DNA of 64,000 nt from Sporosarcina sp. ANT_H38 (GTDB taxonomy: Bacteria > Bacillota > Bacilli > Bacillales_A > Planococcaceae), in assembly GCF_008369195.1 (NCBI RefSeq), contig NZ_VOBC01000001.1:372001-436000 (forward strand), given 5' to 3'. The translations under genes were made by a program, and so were the position numbers. The notes beneath the pieces are model-generated. The model did not search any database. It saw nothing but the letters and a program-made list of their open reading frames with translations, and had not been told where the DNA came from. The first letter of the stretch is position 1. Every line of letters begins with the position of its first letter. This document shows positions 37,129 through 44,417 of the stretch, one piece after another.

Positions 37129-38214
37129 ATGAGACAAAATGATTTAGATGAATTACGCGGCCGTGTAAACGAGCTGAATGTTAAGGTTTTGGATCTTATT
37201 AACGAAAGAACAACTGTAGTCCAAGAAATTGGTAAAGTAAAAGAAAAGCAGGGTGTTAATCGATATGATCCGATTCGCGAACGTGAAATGCTTAACTTCT
37301 TAAAAGAATCTAATAATGGTCCGTTACCTAACGGAATTCTTGAACAGATTTTCAAAGGGATATTTATGTCTGCACTTGAGATCCAGGAAGACGACCAACG
37401 AAATGCTTTGCTTGTTTCCCGTAAGAGAAAAGCCGAGGATACGATTGTTGACATTAATGGCCATAAAGTGGGGGACGGAACACCGTCATTCATATACGGT
37501 CCATGTGCAGTTGAATCGTATGAGCAGGTTTTAGCTGTTGCATTGTCCATCAAAGCTAAAGGTTTAACGATGATAAGAGGTGGCGCATACAAACCTCGTA
37601 CATCTCCATATGATTTCCAAGGTCTAGGCCTTGAAGGCTTGAAAATACTTAAACGTGTTGCTAATGAAACAGGTCTTTCGGTTATTACGGAAATCATAAC
37701 GCCGTCACATCTCGAAGAAGCACTTGAATACATCGATGTCGTGCAAATTGGTGCACGTAACATGCAAAACTTCGAATTGCTGAAAGAAGCTGGAATGATT
37801 AATAAACCAGTTCTCTTGAAACGTGGGCTTGCAGCGACTATCGACGAGTTCATTCATGCAGCTGAATATATTCTTTCAAAAGGTAATAGCCAGATTATTC
37901 TTTGTGAACGTGGTATCCGTACATATGAACGGGCAACCCGCAATACGCTAGATATTTCAGCCGTTCCAATTCTGAAGCAAGAAACACATTTACCAGTCTT
38001 TGTTGACGTCACTCATTCAACAGGCAGAAAAGATTTATTACTGCCAACCGCAAAAGCTGCGATAGCAGTTGGTGCAGATGGTGTCATGGCTGAAGTTCAC
38101 CCAGATCCAGCCGTTGCGTTGTCCGATTCTGCACAACAGATGGATCTGCAACAATTTGATGAGTTTTATGATAAGATTAACGAATTCATGAACACGCACA
38201 CAACAATCTCATGA
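37129..38214 (+). CDS. aroA: Bifunctional chorismate mutase / DAHP synthase
   Basis: 361 residues. The N-terminal AroQ-type chorismate mutase helix bundle ([12 protein letters not shown], then [13 protein letters not shown]) spans about 1-90. It is followed by a KDO8P-type DAHP synthase with G-P-C-A-V-E (about 125) and [11 protein letters not shown]. It condenses PEP and erythrose-4-phosphate, the first step of aromatic synthesis; the mutase domain gives prephenate/chorismate feedback. GGGGAGGAG lies before ATG 37129. Confidence 0.95.
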   Translation: MRQNDLDELRGRVNELNVKVLDLINERTTVVQEIGKVKEKQGVNRYDPIREREMLNFLKESNNGPLPNGILEQIFKGIFMSALEIQEDDQRNALLVSRKRKAEDTIVDINGHKVGDGTPSFIYGPCAVESYEQVLAVALSIKAKGLTMIRGGAYKPRTSPYDFQGLGLEGLKILKRVANETGLSVITEIITPSHLEEALEYIDVVQIGARNMQNFELLKEAGMINKPVLLKRGLAATIDEFIHAAEYILSKGNSQIILCERGIRTYERATRNTLDISAVPILKQETHLPVFVDVTHSTGRKDLLLPTAKAAIAVGADGVMAEVHPDPAVALSDSAQQMDLQQFDEFYDKINEFMNTHTTIS

Positions 38215-38217
38215 GTA

Positions 38218-38248
38218 GACGCCGGGCCTATAATGGTTCCGGCGTTTT
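38218..38248 (+). terminator. Terminator of the DAHP synthase gene
   Basis: GACGCCGG / CCGGCGT hairpin with a 13-base loop and TTTT. Confidence 0.75.
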
Positions 38249-38309
38249 GATTACATAAGATCACGTCTGTTGATTGACCAATTACTTGTATAAAACACTG
38301 GTAAGTAAG

Positions 38310-38545
38310 ATTTGAACACCTCAATTTTCACTGGACCACATCCGGCTCGCTTTTGGCGAAATAATCACGACACCATTCCCGAGGAATCGCAGTTCATTCC
38401 ACCTCGGTTATCCTGTTGCGAATAGCTGCCAGTCGCGTTCCTACATTATTTAAGTGGAAAATGCAGTTGCTTTGAAAGAAACGAATAGAATAGATGACTT
38501 TCTATAGAGATTGTAAGTGCCCGAAGATACAATTTCGGGCACTCT
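38310..38545 (+). repeat. Intergenic hairpin repeat, partial copy C
   Basis: The segment AACGAATAGAATAGATGACTTTCT followed by stem GTGCCCGAA / TTTCGGGCAC (38517-38542) corresponds to the block before and including the hairpin of copy A. The stem bases differ, but complementarity and the AGATACAA loop are kept. The left part (38310-38350, CAATTTTCACTGGACC) matches the far end of copy B in the other orientation. Confidence 0.6.
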
Positions 38546-38639
38546 AGCACGTTGTACAATGTGATCTTTACTTACTTTTAGCACGGAGTATACTTATTAT
38601 CATGCGATGGTCTATAAGAAAAATTACTCTTTCTTAAAT

Positions 38640-38902
38640 AAAAAAGACAAAACAATGTAGAAGGCTTCAGCCGCCAAAATTGTATCTTTGGCGGCTTTAT
38701 CCAGATAAGAAGGCCAGCTATTCTTTCGTTCCGAAAAGCTTTAGCACTTTGTGTGCATATGCCTTTGGGGGATGAACGACAAACATATAGATCAAGATAT
38801 TCAGATCATCGTTTAAGTGTCGTTCAATTCAAAGCAATCCAAAAGTAGCTGTACACGAGCGCCTAGTGTTTGATTCAGTTATTTACTAGTTACTTTTGGT
38901 TA
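38640..38902 (-). repeat. Intergenic hairpin repeat, inverted copy B
   Basis: The reverse complement follows copy A (32755-33060) block by block: GTAACTAGTAAATAACTGAAT, a TACA-GCTAC stretch, CACAAAGTGCTAAAG, GGAACGAAAGAATAGCTGGCC, then CCGCCAAA / TTTGGCGG (38671-38694). The two copies face each other across 5.6 kb containing ytxG, ytxH, the FtsA-like gene and the DAHP synthase gene. No coding capacity. Confidence 0.75.
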
Positions 38903-38955
38903 ATCAACACATGTGACATAAGGTATAATGAAGGTATATGGAGGGAGGAATTTTA

Positions 38956-39954
38956 ATGGCTATAACGATTTACGACGTTGCCAGGGAGGCCAATGTTTCG
39001 ATGGCGACGGTCTCCCGTGTCGTTAACGGCAATCAAAATGTAAAGCCCGCAACGAGGAAGAAAGTTCTCGACTGCATCGAAAGACTAGGCTATCGACCGA
39101 ACGCTGTTGCAAGAGGTCTTGCCAGTAAAAAGACGACAACAATTGGTGTTATTGTTCCTGATATTTCGAAAAGTTTCTATTCAGAGCTTTCCCGTGGTAT
39201 AGCGGACGTTGCGACGATGTATGAATACAATATAATTTTATCGAACTCTGATGAGCGCACTGATCGAGAAGTAGAATTGATAGAAGACCATCTTGGTAAA
39301 CAGGTGGACGGCCTTATTTTTATGAGTGATTCGATTTCTGATGAAGTTCGTGCTGAAATGTCGACTGCGAATGTACCAATCGTTTTGGCTGGAACGCTGG
39401 ACGTAGAAAAACAGTTAGCAACGGTGAATATTGATTATGAAGAAGCTGCTTATGTGGCGGTTAATAAATTAATTCGAAATGGTCATACCAAAATCGTTTT
39501 TGTTTCAGGGCCATTTACAAGAGATATCAACCGTATCAGTAAAAAAGTGGGTTACATAAGAGCCCTCCAGGATGCGAATATTCCAGTTGATGAGCAATTC
39601 GTCATTGAAATGGAAGATACGTACGACGGTGCATATGAAGGTTGGAAACAAATTCGTGAATTGCAGGGTCAACCAACTGCTATTATTGCAGGAAGCGATG
39701 CAATTGCTGTCGGACTGCTAAATGGAATTCGAGATGGCGGACTATCTGTACCTGAAGATTACGAACTCATCTGTTTTGAACATTCTATCTTGGCAAGGGT
39801 AGTAAGGCCGCAACTTACTTCGATTGTCGTTCCCCTTTATGACTTAGGTGCAGTTTCAATGCGTTTGTTGACGAAACTAATGAACGGGGAAGAGGTTGAA
39901 GAGCAACAGGTCATTTTACCTTTCCGGCTTGAAGAACGTGATTCCATGAAATGA
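38956..39954 (+). CDS. ccpA: Catabolite control protein A
   Basis: A 332-residue LacI/GalR-family regulator. The helix-turn-helix reads [23 protein letters not shown], with hinge helix P-N-A-V-A-R-G-L-A and a periplasmic-binding-like core. With HPr-Ser-P it binds cre sites to control carbon metabolism. GGAGGGAGG precedes ATG 38956. TTG 38938 is in frame but lies before the ribosome-binding site. A TATAAT at 38924-38929 may be its -10 element. It sits beside acuC, as in B. subtilis. Confidence 0.96.
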   Translation: MAITIYDVAREANVSMATVSRVVNGNQNVKPATRKKVLDCIERLGYRPNAVARGLASKKTTTIGVIVPDISKSFYSELSRGIADVATMYEYNIILSNSDERTDREVELIEDHLGKQVDGLIFMSDSISDEVRAEMSTANVPIVLAGTLDVEKQLATVNIDYEEAAYVAVNKLIRNGHTKIVFVSGPFTRDINRISKKVGYIRALQDANIPVDEQFVIEMEDTYDGAYEGWKQIRELQGQPTAIIAGSDAIAVGLLNGIRDGGLSVPEDYELICFEHSILARVVRPQLTSIVVPLYDLGAVSMRLLTKLMNGEEVEEQQVILPFRLEERDSMK

Positions 39955-40009
39955 AAAAAGAGCAATTCTATCAATCGGTTAGATCTGATTGAAGAGAATT
40001 GCTCTTTTT
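39955..40009. terminator. Bidirectional terminator between ccpA and acuC
   Basis: AAAAAGAGCAATTCT / AGAATTGCTCTTTTT stem with an inner ATCAATC / GATTGA pair. It serves both convergent genes. Confidence 0.9.
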
Positions 40010-40010
40010 A

Positions 40011-41177
40011 TCATTTGTCGATTTGTTCGTTGCGGATCATATGTAAGGCCCGACTAAGCATTTGCGCATTTTTCTCGTTTATTTCTTCTTTTCTTGGAAT
40101 TGGTTCATAAAGTGGTACGGGATCCTCCCATGTTGGAATAAGTGTAACGGGAGATTGTCCCTGCCATGTTGATAGCCAGTCCTCAGGTAGGGGGCCAGTA
40201 GGTGCAGTGACATTTTTCATGGCCAACCAAATATGAGCCCAAGCCCTTGGGACAACGCGCCAAATATCATAGCCGCCACCACCAACGGCAATCCAGCGAC
40301 CTTCACAATATTCTTCAGCGATTTCGCGTGCAACACGTGGAATTTCTTTGTAAATATCCATCGTCCCATAAAGGTGAGTCAAGGGATCAAAATAATGTGC
40401 GTCCGCCCCATTTTGTGTCAAAATGACATCTGGTTTGAAAAATTCAGTCACTTCTTTCATGGCTGTTTTATAAATAGAGAGAAACGACTCATCCTCCGTA
40501 AAAGCGTCTATCGGGAAATTGAAGGAAGTACCATAGCCGGCACCATTGCCACGTTCGGTAATATTTCCGGTTCCAGGAAACAGATAACGACCAGTTTCGT
40601 GGATGGATAGTGTACAGACTGTCGGATCATCATAGAAGCTCCATTGTACGCCATCTCCATGATGGGCGTCTGTATCGATATAGAGAACGCGTGCCCCGTA
40701 CTTTTCTTGTAAGTACTTTATAGCAACTGAGCTGTCATTATAGACGCAAAAGCCAGACGCACGTCCATGAAATCCATGATGTAGACCTCCGCCGAGGTTC
40801 AATGCATACTTAGAGCGTCCTTGCATCACTTCATCTACCGCAGTCAGTGTACCGCCGACTAGCATGGCACTGGCTTCATGCATATTTGGAAAGATTGGGG
40901 TATCTTCTGTACCGATACCGTAAATACCACCCACATCTTCAAGTAGTTCACCTTTTCCTGCCTTTTTTACGATGTCAATAAATTTCTTGTCATGAGCGAG
41001 AAGTAATTCTTCGTCTGTAGCCATACGAGGTGCGATGATATCGCTGTCCTGAATGGACCCGGATTTCTTTAAGAGATCGAGGGTCAACAGAATTCTTTTT
41101 TGGTTGAACGGATGTGAATCAGAAAAAGAGTACCCAAGTTGTTCTTCCGAAAAGATGAAAACAGCATCTTTTTTCAT
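40011..41177 (-). CDS. acuC: AcuC, class I/II histone-deacetylase-fold protein
   Basis: A 388-residue zinc deacetylase-fold protein. The active-site signatures are G-G-L-H-H-G (about 138), Y-I-D-T-D-A-H-H-G-D-G-V-Q (about 168-180) and N-G-A-D-A-H. In B. subtilis AcuC deacetylates and reactivates acetyl-CoA synthetase acetylated by AcuA. The start overlaps the acuB stop by four bases. The order acuA-acuB-acuC, divergent from acsA, is preserved. Confidence 0.95.
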   Translation of the reverse strand: MKKDAVFIFSEEQLGYSFSDSHPFNQKRILLTLDLLKKSGSIQDSDIIAPRMATDEELLLAHDKKFIDIVKKAGKGELLEDVGGIYGIGTEDTPIFPNMHEASAMLVGGTLTAVDEVMQGRSKYALNLGGGLHHGFHGRASGFCVYNDSSVAIKYLQEKYGARVLYIDTDAHHGDGVQWSFYDDPTVCTLSIHETGRYLFPGTGNITERGNGAGYGTSFNFPIDAFTEDESFLSIYKTAMKEVTEFFKPDVILTQNGADAHYFDPLTHLYGTMDIYKEIPRVAREIAEEYCEGRWIAVGGGGYDIWRVVPRAWAHIWLAMKNVTAPTGPLPEDWLSTWQGQSPVTLIPTWEDPVPLYEPIPRKEEINEKNAQMLSRALHMIRNEQIDK

Positions 41178-41821
41178 AAGTCAATGCCTGGAACGTTTGG
41201 CCATAGGACGTCAAATCCACTATCCTTCAGTCCTTGAATAATTTTGAGTGGATTCATCGAATTAATCCGGATGACAAGAATCTTATTTGCTTCGTTCTCT
41301 ATATCGGGATAGACAAGTACACTCAAAACGTTAATTTTCTGCTCGTGGAATACTTTGGATACTTCGAAAAGAATTCCGGGTGTATTAGGGACGCGCACTT
41401 CTATTTGTGAACCGGGCTGATGTGCACCCGTTAGTTCAATATATTTGTAAAGTAAATCTGTTTCTGTGATGATTCCAACCAATTTATTATTTGACACAAT
41501 CGGTAATGAACCAATTTTATTATCGTAAAATAGTACCGCTGCTTCTTCAACAAAGTCCATTGGATGTCCAGTAATCGGATTTTTTGTCATCACTTCCGAA
41601 AGCAAAGTTTCATACGGGCTATTGTCAACTATTTCGGAAATGGAAGATGGAACAACTTCTTTCAAATCTCGATCCGTCACAATGCCAACTACCGTGCCGT
41701 CCGCAGATAGGATTGGCAAGTGTCGGATTTTTTTGTCCCGCATAGCGTCAAGTGCATTTTTTACTGTATTTTCCGGCGACAGTGTTAATACGTCCTTAAT
41801 CATTATTTCTTCAATTAACAT
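41174..41821 (-). CDS. acuB: AcuB, CBS-domain and ACT-domain protein
   Basis: 215 residues: two CBS motifs (M-I-K-D-V-L-T-L-S-P ... G-I-V-T-D-R-D-L and V-M-T-K-N-P-I-T ... G-I-I-T-E-T-D-L) followed by an ACT-like domain (V-P-N-T-P-G-I-L-F-E-V). It probably senses adenine nucleotides or another ligand and modulates the acetyl-CoA synthetase acetylation cycle, but its exact role is unproven. It ends four bases inside acuC. Confidence 0.92.
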   Translation of the reverse strand: MLIEEIMIKDVLTLSPENTVKNALDAMRDKKIRHLPILSADGTVVGIVTDRDLKEVVPSSISEIVDNSPYETLLSEVMTKNPITGHPMDFVEEAAVLFYDNKIGSLPIVSNNKLVGIITETDLLYKYIELTGAHQPGSQIEVRVPNTPGILFEVSKVFHEQKINVLSVLVYPDIENEANKILVIRINSMNPLKIIQGLKDSGFDVLWPNVPGIDL

Positions 41822-41836
41822 TCAATTACCCCGCTT

Positions 41837-42469
41837 TCAATACATGAATCGGTTCATGAATCGTAAACCGTCAAATTTTTGTACAGATTCCTGATCAATC
41901 CTTTTTCCGATACGTGCCATCAAGCAATTGGCTGGGTGAGAACTTATTTCAGGATCATCGGTGGCGTAATATTCTAAACCGCCGGCATTCATCATCTTCT
42001 CCATTATTTTTCTGTATTCCCACACATTAAGCTTCGTACCTTTCAAATCCCAGTGCCAATAATATTCAGTTGTCAGAATAATATAATCTTCCATTGCATC
42101 ATCCATCATAGAAACACTTAAAAGTGATTTACCGACTCCGCCAGCCCTGAATTTCGGAATAACTTCAATTGCCCCAAGTTCGATTAAATTCTCTATTTTC
42201 CCTTGCGACCACCGTTCCAGGAGATCTGGATACAAATAAGTTACGTAACCCACAATTTCATTTGAATCGCGAACGATTAAAATACGACCTTCCGGGAGTC
42301 CTGCAATTTCAATGAGTGCCTTGTGTTGCTGTGCAGGAGGTCTGAAAGCAACAAGATCTTTGTGAAAGTCTAAGTTAGTCAGGTATTCTGCAGTAATGGG
42401 CCCCTCAATAACAATGTTTCCATTCTTATGTTTTATCTCCATCGCGTTATATGTTTTTATATGTTCCAA
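41837..42469 (-). CDS. acuA: Protein acetyltransferase AcuA (GNAT)
   Basis: A 210-residue GNAT acetyltransferase that acetylates the catalytic lysine of acetyl-CoA synthetase. The strand-helix around G-A-I-E-V-I-P-K-F-R-A-G-G-V-G-K-S-L-L is the acetyl-CoA site. TTG 42467-42469 is chosen because GGAGGTGATC, a near-perfect anti-16S match, lies just upstream. It gives exactly the length and M-E-H-x-K-T-Y N-terminus of B. subtilis AcuA. ATG 42484 lies before the ribosome-binding site. Confidence 0.93.
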   Translation of the reverse strand: MEHIKTYNAMEIKHKNGNIVIEGPITAEYLTNLDFHKDLVAFRPPAQQHKALIEIAGLPEGRILIVRDSNEIVGYVTYLYPDLLERWSQGKIENLIELGAIEVIPKFRAGGVGKSLLSVSMMDDAMEDYIILTTEYYWHWDLKGTKLNVWEYRKIMEKMMNAGGLEYYATDDPEISSHPANCLMARIGKRIDQESVQKFDGLRFMNRFMY

Positions 42470-42581
42470 TATGATCACCTCCATATATGATATAAACCTA
42501 CTACCTAGTATACAACAATATTGATAAATAATAGCCAGTTGATTGCTACAAATTTAAAAATGTTGGAAAAGTAAAATTAAT

Positions 42582-42611
42582 TAGACAACTAGGTTTAGAG
42601 TGAGGTAGAAT
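42582..42611 (+). promoter_or_regulatory. Candidate sigma-A promoter of acsA
   Basis: TAGACA (42582-42587), an 18-base spacer and TAGAAT (42606-42611). It would place the transcription start about 30 bases before the acsA start codon. Confidence 0.45.
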
Positions 42612-42645
42612 GATAGTATATTGTAGTTCTGAAAGGGTGAAATGG

Positions 42646-44364
42646 ATGGTAATGAAAACGTTGCCCGCAGTTCATGGGGATTATCAGTTAGCAGATTATG
42701 ACCGTACAGTTGCAGATTTTAAATGGGGGGATATAGAAAAAGAATTCAGTTGGTATGAAAGCGGACTCATGAATATTGCTCACGAAGCGGTTGATCGTCA
42801 CGCAGACTCTTATCGAAAAAATAAAGTTGCACTCTATTATAAAGATGCGAATCGAAAAGAAACCTATACGTATAATGAAATGAAAAAGATGTCTAATAAA
42901 GCAGCAAACGTATTGCGTAACCAGTCGCCACTTGAAAAAGGGGATCGGATTTTCATCTTTATGCCACGCTCACCGGAATTGTACTTTTCGCTATTGGGTG
43001 CATTAAAATTGGGTGCTATCGTCGGACCGCTTTTTGAGGCATTCATGGAAGGCGCTGTTTATGACAGATTGTCTGATAGTGAAGCGACTGCAATCATCAC
43101 GACGCCTGAACTTCTTGAACGGGTTCCGGTCGACAAATTACCGCATTTAAAAACAATCTTTATTGTAGGAGAAAATGTTGTAGAAGAAGGTCTAATTGTT
43201 GACTTCAACAAGCACATGAAAGACGCTTCTCAAACTTTCCAAGTCGAATGGATGGAAAGAGAAGACCCAACACTTCTGCATTATACTTCCGGTTCAACAG
43301 GAAAACCAAAGGGCGTCGTACATGTGCAGGAGGCGATGGTACAGCAATTGCAGACGACACGGTGGGTTCTGGATCTGAAAGATGAGGACATTTTCTGGTG
43401 TACCGCAGATCCTGGTTGGGTGACAGGCACAGCTTATGGTATTTTCGGGCCGATGCTTGCTGGGGCGACCAGCCTGATTCTTGGGGGCAGATTTTCGGCA
43501 GATGCTTGGTATGGAGCAATTGAGGAATATGGTGTCACGGTTTGGTATAGTGCGCCGACGGCATTCCGAATGCTTATGGGAGTAGGGGAAGGCCCACTAA
43601 GCAATTTCGATCTTTCATCACTACGCCATATTCTTTCTGTGGGTGAACCGCTTAATCCGGAAGTAATCCGTTGGGGGTCTGAAGCGTTTAAATTACGCAT
43701 TCATGACACATGGTGGATGACGGAAACAGGCGCACAAACAATCTGCAATTTCGGATGTCTGCCAATTAAACCTGGATCAATGGGTAAACCGGTTCCTGGT
43801 ATTGAAGCAGCAATCGTTGATGATCAAGGAAATGTATTGCCTCCAAATCATATGGGTAACTTAGCTATTAAAAAAGGATGGCCAGCAATGATGCGTAAAA
43901 TATGGAATAATCCAGAAAAATATGCATCTTACTTTATCAATGATGAGTGGTATGTTTCGGGTGATTCAGCATATATCGACGAGGAGGGATATTTCTTTTT
44001 CCAGGGCCGTGTCGACGATGTAATAATGACGAGTGGAGAACGGGTAGGACCTTTCGAAGTTGAGAGCAAACTACTTGAGCATCCTGCGATTGTAGAAGCT
44101 GGGGTTATAGGTAAACCAGACCCGGTTCGCGGCGAAATTATTAAAGCTTTTGTAGCGCTTCATGAAGGAATTGAGCCAACAGATGAATTAAAAGAGGACA
44201 TACGACAATTTGTAAAAAAAGGATTGGCGGCACATGCTGCTCCACGTGAGATTGAATTTAAGGATAAATTACCGAAAACACGAAGCGGAAAAATTATGCG
44301 ACGTGTGTTAAAAGCTTGGGAATTGAATTTGCCGACAGGTGACCTGTCGACAATGGAAGACTAA
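42646..44364 (+). CDS. acsA: Acetyl-CoA synthetase
   Basis: A 572-residue AMP-forming ligase activating acetate. Motifs: Y-T-S-G-S-T-G-K-P-K-G (about 226), T-W-W-M-T-E-T-G (about 364), Y-V-S-G-D-S-A (about 444) and the acetylatable lysine in P-K-T-R-S-G-K-I-M-R-R (about 552-562). The protein runs closely parallel to B. subtilis AcsA. GAAAGGGTGA at 42631-42640 fits ATG 42646; ATG 42652 is a near alternative and 42610 lies upstream of the site. It diverges from acuABC, whose products control it. Confidence 0.95.
   Translation: MVMKTLPAVHGDYQLADYDRTVADFKWGDIEKEFSWYESGLMNIAHEAVDRHADSYRKNKVALYYKDANRKETYTYNEMKKMSNKAANVLRNQSPLEKGDRIFIFMPRSPELYFSLLGALKLGAIVGPLFEAFMEGAVYDRLSDSEATAIITTPELLERVPVDKLPHLKTIFIVGENVVEEGLIVDFNKHMKDASQTFQVEWMEREDPTLLHYTSGSTGKPKGVVHVQEAMVQQLQTTRWVLDLKDEDIFWCTADPGWVTGTAYGIFGPMLAGATSLILGGRFSADAWYGAIEEYGVTVWYSAPTAFRMLMGVGEGPLSNFDLSSLRHILSVGEPLNPEVIRWGSEAFKLRIHDTWWMTETGAQTICNFGCLPIKPGSMGKPVPGIEAAIVDDQGNVLPPNHMGNLAIKKGWPAMMRKIWNNPEKYASYFINDEWYVSGDSAYIDEEGYFFFQGRVDDVIMTSGERVGPFEVESKLLEHPAIVEAGVIGKPDPVRGEIIKAFVALHEGIEPTDELKEDIRQFVKKGLAAHAAPREIEFKDKLPKTRSGKIMRRVLKAWELNLPTGDLSTMED
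42653..42666 (+). promoter_or_regulatory. Candidate cre site (CcpA operator) in the acsA start
   Basis: TGAAAACGTTGCCC agrees with the cre consensus TGWAANCGNTNWCA at all but two positions. It spans codons for M-K-T-L-P. In B. subtilis the acsA cre (recalled as TGAAAGCGTTACCA) also overlaps the first codons, encoding K-A-L-P. Position conservation strengthens the call; binding has not been tested here. Confidence 0.6.
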
Positions 44365-44372
44365 CGCCGAGC

Positions 44373-44417
44373 AAAAAAGAGCTTATCCGCTATCAATAGC
44401 GGACAAGCTCTTTTTTT
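44373..44417. terminator. Bidirectional terminator between acsA and the PBP gene
   Basis: AAAAAAGAGCTT-TCCGCTAT pairs with ATAGCGGA-AAGCTCTTTTTT, with a two-base loop and one bulge on each arm. Confidence 0.92.

Noticed and set aside
41837..42484. ATG 42484 as the acuA start
   Set aside because: It lies before and within the GGAGGTGATC ribosome-binding site; TTG 42469 gives the exact length and N-terminus of B. subtilis AcuA.
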